From positions 124,001-188,000 of the forward strand of contig NZ_LLWC01000022.1 in the NCBI RefSeq assembly GCF_001561995.1: DNA of 64,000 bases, in the 5' to 3' direction. A program made the position numbers and the translations under genes. Below the pieces are notes generated by a model. That model was not told where the DNA came from and did not search any database. It saw only the letters and a list, made by a program, of their open reading frames with translations. Of this stretch, positions 18,831 to 28,137 are shown piece after piece; positions within the stretch are counted from its first letter, which is position 1; every line of letters starts with the position of its first letter. Source of the DNA: Polycladidibacter hongkongensis. Lineage in GTDB: Bacteria; Pseudomonadota; Alphaproteobacteria; Rhizobiales; Stappiaceae.

Positions 18831-19472
18831 CTAGCCCGACGCACGCAAGGTAATCATTTTTAAGCCAAAACCGATAAAAACTATGCCAGTCAGCAGTTTT
18901 ATACCTCTTTGAAAATATGTCGCTCTTGCTGCCTTCCCTAAACTGCCGAGCAACCATATCAAACCACTGAACCAGAGTGCAGCCACCAGAGCATGCACAC
19001 CAACCAGCACGAAGGCACCTCCGTCCGAAAAACTGTCAGTCATAGCAAACTGCGGAAATGCAGCAAGGTAAAACATTGAGACCTTGGGATTAAGCGCATT
19101 GGTCAAGAAACCCTCGCCAATCGCCCGGCGAAGTGAATGCTTCTTTTCTTTTTTGCTTTCTTTCGGCGCAGCAGCACACTCGCCTTTCCATGCGGCGTAG
19201 AGGGCCCCGATCCCAATCCAGCATAAATATAAAGCGCCAACATACTTGATGACAGCAAAAGCCAGAGCCGAGTTCATCAAAACTACCGAAACCCCAAGCA
19301 ATGAAAATGTGCCGTGCAGGAAAAACGCTGCAACGAATCCCAGCACGTTACCAAACGCAGCCATACGGCCACTGCTGGCCATAGTACTGACTATCAACAC
19401 GCCGTTTGGCCCCGGAGACATAACTAGCAAGCTGGCAATTATAGAAAATGTAACAAGCAACTCTAACTGCAT
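18831..19472 (-). CDS. LysE/RhtB-family amino acid exporter
   Basis: 213 residues, about six transmembrane helices. The N-terminal MSPGPNGVLIVSTMASSGR and the central GFLTNALNPKVSMFYLAAFP are diagnostic for the LysE/RhtB family. It is an inner-membrane efflux carrier for amino acids or related metabolites; the substrate is unknown. It stands alone between the autotransporter and the divergently transcribed nuclease. Confidence 0.88.
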   Translation of the reverse strand: MQLELLVTFSIIASLLVMSPGPNGVLIVSTMASSGRMAAFGNVLGFVAAFFLHGTFSLLGVSVVLMNSALAFAVIKYVGALYLCWIGIGALYAAWKGECAAAPKESKKEKKHSLRRAIGEGFLTNALNPKVSMFYLAAFPQFAMTDSFSDGGAFVLVGVHALVAALWFSGLIWLLGSLGKAARATYFQRGIKLLTGIVFIGFGLKMITLRASG

Positions 19473-19696
19473 AAGTTTCCCCCGAATAATGCAATTAAGC
19501 TACGCAGCTGCAGACACATGTCAATAAAACCATAAGAGCATCATAGGGATTTTTAATTAGACATTTATTTAATTTTATTGAAATGTCATCTATGGCCCCT
19601 AAAAGCAAATAGATAGTTTCACAAGTCATTTGCCGCCTAACATATTAAAAACAAACATTATTTCGGCAAGTACCCATGTCTTCTATGAGGTGTATT

Positions 19697-22600
19697 ATGT
19701 CTTTTTGGAATCCGCAGTATCGCTCCTACAAACTCGCTTACATTTTTGGAAACCGCACCAGCGAGACCGTTTATGGCAGCAAACTCAATGAGTTCATTCA
19801 TGCCAATGATGGCAACGACACGGTCTATGCAGGCGGTGGACATGACACCGTATATGGCGGCTTTGGCGACGACCTGATCCATGGGGGCTGGGGCCACGAC
19901 ACCCTCCACGGTGGTTTTGGCGCTGATCGTCTGTTTGGCGGCGCGGGCCGTGATATTCTCACCGGTGGCTTTGGCGCTGACTTGCTTGATGGCGGCAAAG
20001 GTAACGACCATCTCAACGGCGGCTTCGGTGATGATACTCTACTTGGCGGCAATGGCCATGACGTCCTGCTGGGCGAGTTCGGCAACGATATGCTGGACGG
20101 CGGCAATGGCAACGACAAGCTAAACGGTGGCTTTGGCGATGATGTGCTCAAAGGCGGCGAAGGCAATGACATACTCATCGGCGAATTTGGTGACGATACC
20201 TTTGAAGGTGGTGATGGCAACGACACCATTAACGGCGGCTACGGCTACGATACTGCCCGCGTCTCTCATTCCCTTACCGATTACACCTTTGGCAAAACCG
20301 GCCCTTTCTGGAACCGCGCCACCACATTAACCCGCTGGATCGACAACACCAAAGCAGAGCAAGACACCCTGCGCGGCGTGGAAGAAATCTATTTCACAGC
20401 AGACGACTACACCTACTACCTCGATGGTCGCAACAACGACGCCCTTGCTAGGGATGATGCATTCGCCACCGGTGAAAACACAGCCCTGTCTATTAAATTG
20501 AGTGACCTGCTCATCAACGATATCGATCCAGATGGCGACACCCTTGCCTTGTCCCATATCGACACCGTGACCAGCTCAGGCATCGCCCTAACCTTGCAAA
20601 ACGGTGTTGTAACCTATGCGCCCGGTGACCTCTTCGATCACCTGCAAGCCGGGCAGAGCGCTACCGACACCTTCAGCTACACCATCACTGATGGCAACGG
20701 CAGCACCAGCACCGCCACAGTAACCCTGACCATCGACGGTGAAAGCGACGCGCCAACGCTGACAATCACCGGCGACAAAGCCATCGACGAAAACAAAACC
20801 GGGCTTGTGGCGCAAGCAATCGCCACAGATGTCGACAGCACCGGCCTGACATTCTCCATCTCTGGCGGCGCCGACGCGGCGCTGTTCTCCATAGACGCGC
20901 TCACCGGCGAAATCTTTTTGGATACCGCCCAAGACTATGAGAACCCTGCCGATGCCAACACTGATGCAAGCTATGAGCTGGAAATCACAGTCAGCGACCC
21001 ACAAGGTGGCTCCTGCACCCGTCCGCTAACCATCGAATTGGGCAATGCCGCCCGCACACTCATCGCCTTCGACATGGTCGGTTCTGCCAGCAAAAACCTG
21101 CTGAGCTACGCGAACAACGCGCCGAAGTTTTCCAGCAAGGCGGATGGCTTTCAAAAATACAGCATGGGGGATAATGTCCCATACTCGATTGTTGATGACA
21201 GTACCTTCAGCTACCCGAGGGACAAAGCTGGCATCATCGACCGCTCCACCAACACCGATACATTTTTCGGCATCACCGACACCGAAAATGGCAACAACAG
21301 CGGCCCTGTTACCGCCGTTTGGAACTTCGATATTGAGGGCTTTACCGATCTTGGCTTTTCCATTGACGCAGGCGCTATGGGAGACTTCGAAAACAATGAC
21401 TTCTTCGAACTCACATACGCGATCGATGGCGGTGCAACAAAAACCGCGTTCAAGTTTGTTGCAGATGAACAAGGCAAGCACACCTACACTCTTGCCGATG
21501 GCGACGAATTCACCCTGAGCGATCCGCTGACCGATGCAGCCAGCGGCAAAACCCTAAGCAACGTTCTGCAAACCCTGACGACAGATCTGCAGGGCACCGG
21601 CAGCACGCTCACCATCACACTCACAGTCGAAACAGATGGTGGCAGCGAGGCGGTTGCCCTGCAAAACATGCAGGTGACCGGCGAGGCTATCGACCCGTCA
21701 ACACTGCCCACAACCTTTGCCGTTGCGGCTGATGCTGACACCGTGAACGAGGGTGATAGCGGCACGACCCAAGTCACCTTTACTGTCACCCGCGCTGGAA
21801 ACAGCACAAAGGCAGCAACATTGGACTTCGCGGTCTCCGGCGCTGTCGATGCTGACGATTTTGGCGGTTCCCTGCCTACAGGGACAATTACCTTTGCCGC
21901 TGGCGAGACCACAGCAAAAGTTACACTTAATATCGTAGGGGACACACTGGCAGAAGCCGATGAAGCCTTGACGCTGACCCTGTCAAACCCGTCAAGCGGC
22001 ACCATCACCACGCCAGCAGCAACCACTACAATTCTGAACGACGACATCTCCTATACCTTGATCTCTGAAATTCAGGGGGATGGCGATGCCAGCACACTGG
22101 TGGGCGAACGTGTCGACGTCTCTGCAATTGTAACCCGCGTCGATGACAAGGGCTTCTTCCTCATGGAGGAAACAAAAGATCAGGATGGCAACATAAAAAC
22201 CTCTGAAGGCATCTATGTCTATCAACGCAATGCCAACGTGCAGGTAGGCGATCATGTGACGTTCAACGGCAAAGTGAATGAGTTCAAAGGGGAAACCCAG
22301 CTGGGTTCTCTACGCGCTCTGACAATCCTTTCCTCCGGCAATGCCCTGCCCGCCGCTGCACAAATCCTGTTGGGCGAGACAGATCTGTCCAACATGGAAG
22401 CCTATGAAGGTATGCTGGTAGAGATCTCTGCCGCCGAGGACCGCGAACCCCTCACCATCATCGAAAATTATAATCTGGACCGTTATGGCCAGATTGAAAT
22501 CAGCGCCGGCAATCAGGTTCAGGCCACACAAATCTATGATGCGCAAACGCAAGGCGCTGAAATCGCCGCCCATATCGCCGACAATATGAACAACCGCATC

Positions 22601-24031
22601 TCGTTGGACGATGGCAGCAACGCACAAAACCCAGATGGCTTTGCATACCTGCCAGCCAATTCTGGCGACAATGGCAACGGCTATCTGGATGCAGGCGACA
22701 CCTTCTCTGAAACGGGTCCAACCGTTCGCCTTGGCACGCAGATTACCGAACCTGTCCGCGGTATCGTCGATTTCAACTACGGCCAGTTCAACGTAGTTGT
22801 GCAAGACCAACTGGTGTTTGACGAGACCACTAATTCCGGCGCCCGCGAGCAAGCTCCGCAAGACGTTGGCGGCGAATTGAAAGTGGCAAGCTTCAACGTG
22901 CTCAATCTGTTCACCACCTTGCGCGGCCAAGGCACCTCCGGCCCCAATGGCCTGAACCCGCGTGGCGCAGGAACCGAGGCCGACCTTCAGCGTCAAACGG
23001 ACAAAATCGTCGATGCCATGCTTAAAACCGGCGCAGACGCCTTCGGTCTGCAAGAGCTGGAAAACAACGGTTTTGACGACACCTCCGCCATCAAGCATCT
23101 GATCGATGCCCTCAACAAAGAGGCTGCGGCGCGCGGTTTAGATGCCTCTTTCACCTTCGTAGACCCAACCAACGGAGATCCGGAGGGCTATCTCGGCACC
23201 GATGCCATCACAACCGGTATCATCTACCGAGACAATGTACTGCAGCTTGAAGCTGCCGACTATATCGTCTTCGAAGAAGGTTCGGCAGCATCAACCTACG
23301 CCATCGCCGAGCGCCTCAACGCTTTCACCAGTGACGACGTGTTGGATCTGCAACGCAACCGCCCGTCGGCTGCCGCAACCTTCAAGCACAAAGACACAGG
23401 TGAAAGCTTCACCATGGCCGTCAGCCACTTTAAGTCCAAAGGCGATAGCAACTTGCAGGACTTGGCTGATGATGTGGCAAGTGCATTGGCAAGTGGCGCC
23501 GTACCTGCCGATCTTATTGCGCAAGTCGAGGCGGATCTGGCGCTCTTGAAAGCAGATCCAAACTTTGATCAGGGCAACGGCCAAGGTTTCTGGAACCAAG
23601 TGCGCGCCGATGCAGCCTCTGAGCTTGTAGAGTGGCTGAAGAGCGACTACGCCGGTGCGGCCCTTGACGAGGACCACCTCATTCTGGGGGATCTGAACGC
23701 CTACGCCATGGAAGATCCGGTCCAGAACATTCGCGATGAAGCTGGCTACACAGACCTGCTGCGCAAATATCTGGGTGAAGATGCCTACTCCTACGTCTTC
23801 GATGGGCAACGCGGCAGCCTTGATCATGGCCTAGCGTCTGGATCTATGGCCTCTCAGGTAACCGGCGCAACCGAATGGCACATCAACGCCGATGAGCCTG
23901 ACCTGCTTGGCTACAACAGCCACTACACAGATGCAGGGTTCTACAACGAAGACCCGTTCGCCTCTTCTGACCACGATCCACTCATTATTGGGTTGGATCT
24001 TGGCCTGCCGCAAGAAGGGCTGATCGCGTAG
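19697..24031 (+). CDS. ExeM/NucH-like secreted nuclease with RTX, cadherin-like and Calx-beta domains
   Basis: 1444 residues from ATG 19697, chosen because GAGG sits just before it (an ATG seven codons upstream lacks one). Order: RTX calcium-binding repeats (36-187), VCBS/tandem-type domain (about 255-348), cadherin-like domain (353-447), an unassigned stretch (450-670), Calx-beta (676-780), an OB-fold-like segment (about 785-900) and an endonuclease/exonuclease/phosphatase domain (1058-1440). The nuclease domain shows GLQELENNG, HFKSKGD, LGDLNAY and SSDHDPL, covering the expected catalytic Glu, His, Asp/Asn and Asp-His. It probably degrades extracellular DNA. No Sec signal is seen, and the RTX block being N-terminal is unusual for type I secretion. 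Confidence 0.88.
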   Translation: MSFWNPQYRSYKLAYIFGNRTSETVYGSKLNEFIHANDGNDTVYAGGGHDTVYGGFGDDLIHGGWGHDTLHGGFGADRLFGGAGRDILTGGFGADLLDGGKGNDHLNGGFGDDTLLGGNGHDVLLGEFGNDMLDGGNGNDKLNGGFGDDVLKGGEGNDILIGEFGDDTFEGGDGNDTINGGYGYDTARVSHSLTDYTFGKTGPFWNRATTLTRWIDNTKAEQDTLRGVEEIYFTADDYTYYLDGRNNDALARDDAFATGENTALSIKLSDLLINDIDPDGDTLALSHIDTVTSSGIALTLQNGVVTYAPGDLFDHLQAGQSATDTFSYTITDGNGSTSTATVTLTIDGESDAPTLTITGDKAIDENKTGLVAQAIATDVDSTGLTFSISGGADAALFSIDALTGEIFLDTAQDYENPADANTDASYELEITVSDPQGGSCTRPLTIELGNAARTLIAFDMVGSASKNLLSYANNAPKFSSKADGFQKYSMGDNVPYSIVDDSTFSYPRDKAGIIDRSTNTDTFFGITDTENGNNSGPVTAVWNFDIEGFTDLGFSIDAGAMGDFENNDFFELTYAIDGGATKTAFKFVADEQGKHTYTLADGDEFTLSDPLTDAASGKTLSNVLQTLTTDLQGTGSTLTITLTVETDGGSEAVALQNMQVTGEAIDPSTLPTTFAVAADADTVNEGDSGTTQVTFTVTRAGNSTKAATLDFAVSGAVDADDFGGSLPTGTITFAAGETTAKVTLNIVGDTLAEADEALTLTLSNPSSGTITTPAATTTILNDDISYTLISEIQGDGDASTLVGERVDVSAIVTRVDDKGFFLMEETKDQDGNIKTSEGIYVYQRNANVQVGDHVTFNGKVNEFKGETQLGSLRALTILSSGNALPAAAQILLGETDLSNMEAYEGMLVEISAAEDREPLTIIENYNLDRYGQIEISAGNQVQATQIYDAQTQGAEIAAHIADNMNNRISLDDGSNAQNPDGFAYLPANSGDNGNGYLDAGDTFSETGPTVRLGTQITEPVRGIVDFNYGQFNVVVQDQLVFDETTNSGAREQAPQDVGGELKVASFNVLNLFTTLRGQGTSGPNGLNPRGAGTEADLQRQTDKIVDAMLKTGADAFGLQELENNGFDDTSAIKHLIDALNKEAAARGLDASFTFVDPTNGDPEGYLGTDAITTGIIYRDNVLQLEAADYIVFEEGSAASTYAIAERLNAFTSDDVLDLQRNRPSAAATFKHKDTGESFTMAVSHFKSKGDSNLQDLADDVASALASGAVPADLIAQVEADLALLKADPNFDQGNGQGFWNQVRADAASELVEWLKSDYAGAALDEDHLILGDLNAYAMEDPVQNIRDEAGYTDLLRKYLGEDAYSYVFDGQRGSLDHGLASGSMASQVTGATEWHINADEPDLLGYNSHYTDAGFYNEDPFASSDHDPLIIGLDLGLPQEGLIA
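19802..20257 (+). repeat. RTX nonapeptide repeat block
   Basis: About 17 tandem copies of a GGxGxDxLx-type unit (for example GGFGDD, GGNGHD, GGEGND) encoded within the nuclease gene. Several copies are nearly identical in DNA. These repeats form a calcium-loaded parallel beta-roll outside the cell. Confidence 0.85.
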
Positions 24032-24069
24032 ATACCAGTCGCGGCTCATGTGAGCTGAACCACAAGCGC

Positions 24070-24102
24070 AGCCTTCCCTTTTAGCAAAGGGGAGGCTTTT
24101 TT
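24070..24102 (+). terminator. Terminator of the nuclease gene
   Basis: 12-bp stem with one G-T pair (AGCCTTCCCTTT / AAAGGGGAGGCT) followed by a T-rich tract. Confidence 0.8.
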
Positions 24103-24166
24103 CATTTTTCCCCTTGACCTAGACTCTACTCGAACCCTTAAGCAAACAAGGCAAGAGGACTTGCAG

Positions 24167-24571
24167 ATGAAAATAGGCGAACTGGCCAGACGGAGCGGCC
24201 TAAGCGCTCATACCTTACGTTACTACGAGAAGTACGGCCTGATCCCACCCCCGTTAAGGGATAGCTCTGGCCAGCGCGTTTACGGCGAAGACGCTTTGGA
24301 TTGGCTCGCATTTTTAAAGCATCTCAAACACACAGGTATGCCGCTGTCGAAGATGCGCCGCTACGCCCACCTACGCGCACGCGGCGACACCACTTTCGCA
24401 GCAAGACAGAACATGCTGCAGGAGCACCGTCTCGCTGTCTTAGCGCAAATAGGCACACTGCAATCCTGCCTCGACGCATTGGAACGCAAAATCGCGTTCT
24501 ATAACCAACTGCAACAAGGAGACCACGCAGATGACAACAACAACCTCGCAAGAGAACACACCAAAGCCTAG
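24167..24571 (+). CDS. MerR-family transcriptional regulator
   Basis: 134 residues. The N-terminal MerR winged helix (KIGELARRSGLSAHTLRYYE) is followed by a dimerisation coiled coil (about 75-120). No metal-binding cysteine pattern is seen, so it resembles the AdhR/YhdM-like group rather than metal sensors. AGAGGA precedes the ATG. Upstream, TTGACC at 24114 with a long spacer could be a MerR-type promoter under autoregulation. Its 3' end overlaps the CMD-family gene by 41 bases, so the pair is co-transcribed. Confidence 0.85.
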   Translation: MKIGELARRSGLSAHTLRYYEKYGLIPPPLRDSSGQRVYGEDALDWLAFLKHLKHTGMPLSKMRRYAHLRARGDTTFAARQNMLQEHRLAVLAQIGTLQSCLDALERKIAFYNQLQQGDHADDNNNLAREHTKA

Positions 24572-24944
24572 CAATCGATACACACGCGGACTTGCCAAAC
24601 TTCGTGAAGTTGATGGCCGCACCGGGGAAGACGTCCTAGCCGGATTGAATGACATTGCTCCAGACCTAGCGCGCTACATCGCCGAATTTGCTTTTGGCGA
24701 CGTGTATTCACGCCCCGGCCTTAATCTACAGCACCGTGAAATCGCCACCATCGCCGCACTGGCCGCAATGGGTACAGCCACGCCGCAGCTGAAAGTTCAC
24801 ATCAAGGCAGGGTTGAACGTTGGGCTAAGTGAGGAACAGATCATCGAAATCCTCATTCAAATCTCCCTTTATGCCGGGTTCCCAGCCGCTATAAATGCCG
24901 TAAATGCTGCAAGAGACGCGTTTGCTGAGCACAAAACCCTCTGA
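24531..24944 (+). CDS. Carboxymuconolactone decarboxylase-family protein
   Basis: 137 residues, CMD fold. The core HREIATIAALAAMG and GLSEEQIIEILIQISLYAGFP are typical of gamma-carboxymuconolactone decarboxylase-like proteins. It has no cysteine, so it is not an AhpD-type thiol peroxidase. AAGGAGA lies seven bases before the ATG, supporting this start despite the 41-base overlap with the MerR gene. It is probably the MerR target. The actual reaction is unknown. Confidence 0.85.
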   Translation: MTTTTSQENTPKPSNRYTRGLAKLREVDGRTGEDVLAGLNDIAPDLARYIAEFAFGDVYSRPGLNLQHREIATIAALAAMGTATPQLKVHIKAGLNVGLSEEQIIEILIQISLYAGFPAAINAVNAARDAFAEHKTL

Positions 24945-25136
24945 TTGCCCCAAAACTAAACCGACTTTTCCTAAAAACGCCCCTTCTGTTCTGACCAAGC
25001 ATTAAGCTCAAGGCCGCACACTGAAGTTTCATGCTGAACGCTTAACCTGCTCAAAGATCTGATCCTGATATGCCTGTATCGAGCAAAGAAGCATCAAGTC
25101 ACTGTTTACGCCAAGTCCTTTAGGAGACCCCCTGCA

Positions 25137-25415
25137 ATGTCGGAAAACAAGCAAAACACGTCAGCTCATACCCATGACAAAATGCAGCGCCGCTACGGCG
25201 ATGACCACGAGCACAAGCATAACAAAGATCACATGAGCTACACCACCGGGCAAAAGACCCATGCCCAAACCCAGCATGGCGGCAATCCGGAGGGGCACAA
25301 ACACACAAAACAGCACCATGACGGCCATGCGCATTCAGACAATCGGCACCATCATGCCAAGCACCACGACCATAAAGAACACACCCGAGAGCACCACAAG
25401 AAACACACGGATTAA
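25137..25415 (+). CDS. Small histidine-rich protein
   Basis: 92 residues of which 24 are His, with many Lys, Asp and Glu and clusters such as HHH and HHDHKEH toward the C-terminus. No signal peptide is seen and there is no cysteine. AGGAG lies about nine bases before the ATG, and a terminator follows the stop closely. I do not recognise a family; nickel, zinc or cobalt storage or buffering is plausible by composition only. An overlapping antisense frame at 25120-25422 is less convincing because it has no comparable start signal. Confidence 0.6.
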   Translation: MSENKQNTSAHTHDKMQRRYGDDHEHKHNKDHMSYTTGQKTHAQTQHGGNPEGHKHTKQHHDGHAHSDNRHHHAKHHDHKEHTREHHKKHTD

Positions 25416-25437
25416 GCCGCACCTGCTCCCAACCTAA

Positions 25438-25465
25438 AAAGGGCCACCCAACTGGGCGGCCCTTT
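25438..25465. terminator. Bidirectional terminator between convergent genes
   Basis: Stem AAAGGGCC / GGCCCTTT with A/T runs on both sides, placed between the His-rich gene and the oppositely oriented symporter gene. Confidence 0.75.
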
Positions 25466-25489
25466 CTTTGTTTGTAAACTAGACAGAGC

Positions 25490-26821
25490 TTAGGTCAGGA
25501 ACGGCCCAACCAGCACCCAAGTAATTGCGATTGGAGCAACAATCCGCATGATGAACTTCCATGCGCCCAGCAGTGGGAATGGCAATTCACCATGATTGGT
25601 CAACTCGGCAGCAATCTTGTCATAAGCAAACCAACCAGCGCACACAGCCACGGCAATCCCGCCAATTGGCAACAGATACCAATCAACCGTGTTGGACAGC
25701 AGATCAAGCACACCATAACCGAATAGGGTGTAATCGCTCCAGATACCTAGCGACAGCGAGCAAGGGATCGACACAACAAATACGATCGCACCAACCAGTA
25801 GCGTAGCCTTCACACGGCTCATGTGGAATTGCTCGGACAGGTAGGAAACCGGAATGGCTACCAAGGAGATCGAAGAGGTGATCGCCGCAACAAACAGCAT
25901 GAAGAAGAAGAACGCCTGGAACAGCTGGCCACCCCACATACCGGAAAATACAGCCGGCAGAGTGATAAAGGTCAGGCCTGGGCCAGCACCTGGGTTAAAG
26001 CCAAAGGCGAACACAGCAGGCATCACCAAGAAGCCGGCCAGCACCGCAACGGCGGTATCTAGGAAGCACACCCAGCTGGCAGAGCTGCGGATATTGTCGT
26101 TTTTATTTAGGTAGGAACCATAGGTAACCAACGCGCCCATACCCAAGGAAAGCGAGAAGAACGACTGACCAAGCGCAGCGCTGATTGTCCCCATGCCCAC
26201 TTCATCCCATTTCGGGCTGAGGAGGAAATCGATACCGGCAGAAGCACCTTCAAGCGTTACCGACCGCGCTACCAGCACAATGAGCATGATAAACAGAAGC
26301 GGCATCAAAACCTTAACGGCTTTCTCGATGCCAGAGGAAACACCGGCAATAACCACAGCCAGCGTTAGGCCTAGGAAGATCACATCATAGATGATCGGGC
26401 GTGTGGTATCGCCAACAAGCGCACCGAACTTGCTACCCAGTTCATCAGGTGTACCGCCAACAACAGCACCGCTCAACGTGTCGATGAAGTAAGCGATGGT
26501 CCAGCCCCCGACAACGGAGTAGTAGGACATAATAATGATTGCGGTGATCACGCCCAGCATACCGGCCCAAGACCAGCCACGTCCGGCAATCTTGCGGAAG
26601 GCCCCGACAGGGTTCATCTGCGAGTAGCGCCCGATGCCGATCTCGGCCATCATCAGGCCAATACCAATCGTCGCCATAAAAGCGATGTAGATGATCAAGA
26701 AGGCGCTACCGCCATTCTCACCGACAAGGTAAGGAAACTTCCAAACATTCCCAAGTCCCACGGCAGAGCCTGCTGCCGCCATAATGAAGCCAAACCGGCT
26801 TCCCCATTGCTCACGCTGCAT
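25490..26821 (-). CDS. Sodium-dependent transporter, SNF/NSS family
   Basis: 443 residues, about 11-12 transmembrane helices. The first helix carries the sodium-site motif (GFIMAAAGSAVGLGNVWKFP) typical of neurotransmitter:sodium symporters such as LeuT and MhsT. The ATG at 26821 fits the conserved MQREQWGSRFG start; 28 further codons upstream are probably not translated. It likely imports an amino acid with sodium. No MetS-type small subunit gene is adjacent. Confidence 0.88.
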   Translation of the reverse strand: MQREQWGSRFGFIMAAAGSAVGLGNVWKFPYLVGENGGSAFLIIYIAFMATIGIGLMMAEIGIGRYSQMNPVGAFRKIAGRGWSWAGMLGVITAIIIMSYYSVVGGWTIAYFIDTLSGAVVGGTPDELGSKFGALVGDTTRPIIYDVIFLGLTLAVVIAGVSSGIEKAVKVLMPLLFIMLIVLVARSVTLEGASAGIDFLLSPKWDEVGMGTISAALGQSFFSLSLGMGALVTYGSYLNKNDNIRSSASWVCFLDTAVAVLAGFLVMPAVFAFGFNPGAGPGLTFITLPAVFSGMWGGQLFQAFFFFMLFVAAITSSISLVAIPVSYLSEQFHMSRVKATLLVGAIVFVVSIPCSLSLGIWSDYTLFGYGVLDLLSNTVDWYLLPIGGIAVAVCAGWFAYDKIAAELTNHGELPFPLLGAWKFIMRIVAPIAITWVLVGPFLT

Positions 26822-27318
26822 TTTGTTTTTCTCTCTGTCTGTAGCAGGAGCCCCGATAAGCATCGGATTGCCCAATCCTGCAAACAATACTGACCAATTC
26901 AGCAATAAACTGTCTGCAGAGTGCCCCTGTCAGATCTTTTCTTTCATAAGGCTGGCGACGTTGTTTACAGGGCAAATCGCCACAGTCAAGCTGGGAAATT
27001 GCGTGCGCGACGCATGCCATCAAAGAGCGTTACGATGACAATTGCCAAGATCAAAACATATACGACTATACGTGATACACATTAGCAGAACCTGCCAAAA
27101 TCAGATTAAAACAAGGCAATATTATCTACATGCGCTCATATGCTCTTGATATAAATATTTCTAAAACTGCGGCAAAAAGAACTAAATAATCAGGGGAGAC
27201 TGTTCCGTATTTCTGCGTAAACGCGCAATTTTTTTGTCAAAAGTGCTCGTTTCAAGTCAGAGTTCAGCGCATTATTGCGCCTCTCATCATCTTTTTTCCA
27301 TGATTCCGCAAACGATAA
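26822..27318. other. Intergenic region upstream of the symporter gene
   Basis: About 500 bases, AT-rich in its right half. It should contain the symporter promoter. No convincing gene, RNA or repeat is visible. Confidence 0.4.
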
Positions 27319-27969
27319 TTACCGTTGCGACACGTGCTCCTGCAGTCTGGCGTAATCTTCTCCTCGATCAATGTCTTGCAGGTAGGCAGGGCTGTGCACC
27401 CCCATCGCATCGACCATCGGGGAAGGCTCCGCCGCCTTCACCAGCTTGCGCAGGTTCAGCTCACCGCACCCAACATCATCAAGCAGTCTGGGTGGCAGCA
27501 CCACCGGATAACCCCACACACCCTCAAGCTGCGGAACAACAATACGCTGACAGCCACCTTGATAAAACCGTGCAGCCACCTGCCGGTACTCCGCAATACC
27601 AAGCCCCGGCATATCACCTTTGGCGACCAAAACGCCCTCTCCCATCAACTCGGGCTGCGCGAGCGCCGCGCGTACGCCTGCCGCAATCGAGCTCGCCTGC
27701 CCATCCCGATAGCTCTTATTGTAAACGAAAGTGACATCAAGCCCCTTCAGTGCCGCCTCGACCCGCTCACTTTCAAAGCCAGTAACCACCAACAGCCGCC
27801 CCAACCCGCTGGAAAGCAACCGCTCGGCACAGCGCAGCACCATGGGTTGGCGTCGCACCGGTAAAAGCAATTTGTTCTCACCCTGCATCCGCTTGGAAAG
27901 TCCCGCTGCCAGCATCACCATCGTAAGGCGTGGCAAATCAACCTGTTGCTGCTCCTGCTTTTCACTCAC
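27319..27969 (-). CDS. MobA-like NTP transferase family protein
   Basis: 216 residues from a GTG at 27969 with GAGGAG six bases upstream; a longer frame reaches 28122 but has no comparable signal. The LAAGLSKRMQGENKLL loop binds the nucleotide and the Asp of VAKGDMPGL the metal, as in MobA/MocA-type cytidylyl- and guanylyltransferases of molybdenum cofactor maturation. No molybdoenzyme gene is adjacent; a CinA/MoeA-like gene occurs far downstream. It is divergent from anmK. The exact nucleotide and acceptor are not resolved. Confidence 0.75.
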   Translation of the reverse strand: MSEKQEQQQVDLPRLTMVMLAAGLSKRMQGENKLLLPVRRQPMVLRCAERLLSSGLGRLLVVTGFESERVEAALKGLDVTFVYNKSYRDGQASSIAAGVRAALAQPELMGEGVLVAKGDMPGLGIAEYRQVAARFYQGGCQRIVVPQLEGVWGYPVVLPPRLLDDVGCGELNLRKLVKAAEPSPMVDAMGVHSPAYLQDIDRGEDYARLQEHVSQR

Positions 27970-28137
27970 GCGGATCTCCTCGGGTTCTGCCAGCTTGGGC
28001 ATGCATTGCAAATATGTGCAAATCTGACGAAGCCAGCGTGGAAATGCAACCACATCATAGCGTGTGCAGGTAAGACGCCCTAAAATACCGCTGGATTTCT
28101 TCCTGCCCATTAAGCATCTCAAGGGGAAACGCTGTTC

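Noticed and set aside
19802-20257. Short tandem repeats as a CRISPR array
   Set aside because: They are in-frame coding RTX repeats of 27 bases without spacers.
22310-23098. 262-codon antisense frame in the nuclease gene
   Set aside because: Mirror of a strongly coding, GC-rich gene; Cys- and Gly-rich without domain features.
25120-25422. Cys/His/Gly-rich antisense frame opposite the His-rich gene
   Set aside because: It has no ribosome site and its composition is what the complement of His codons would give.
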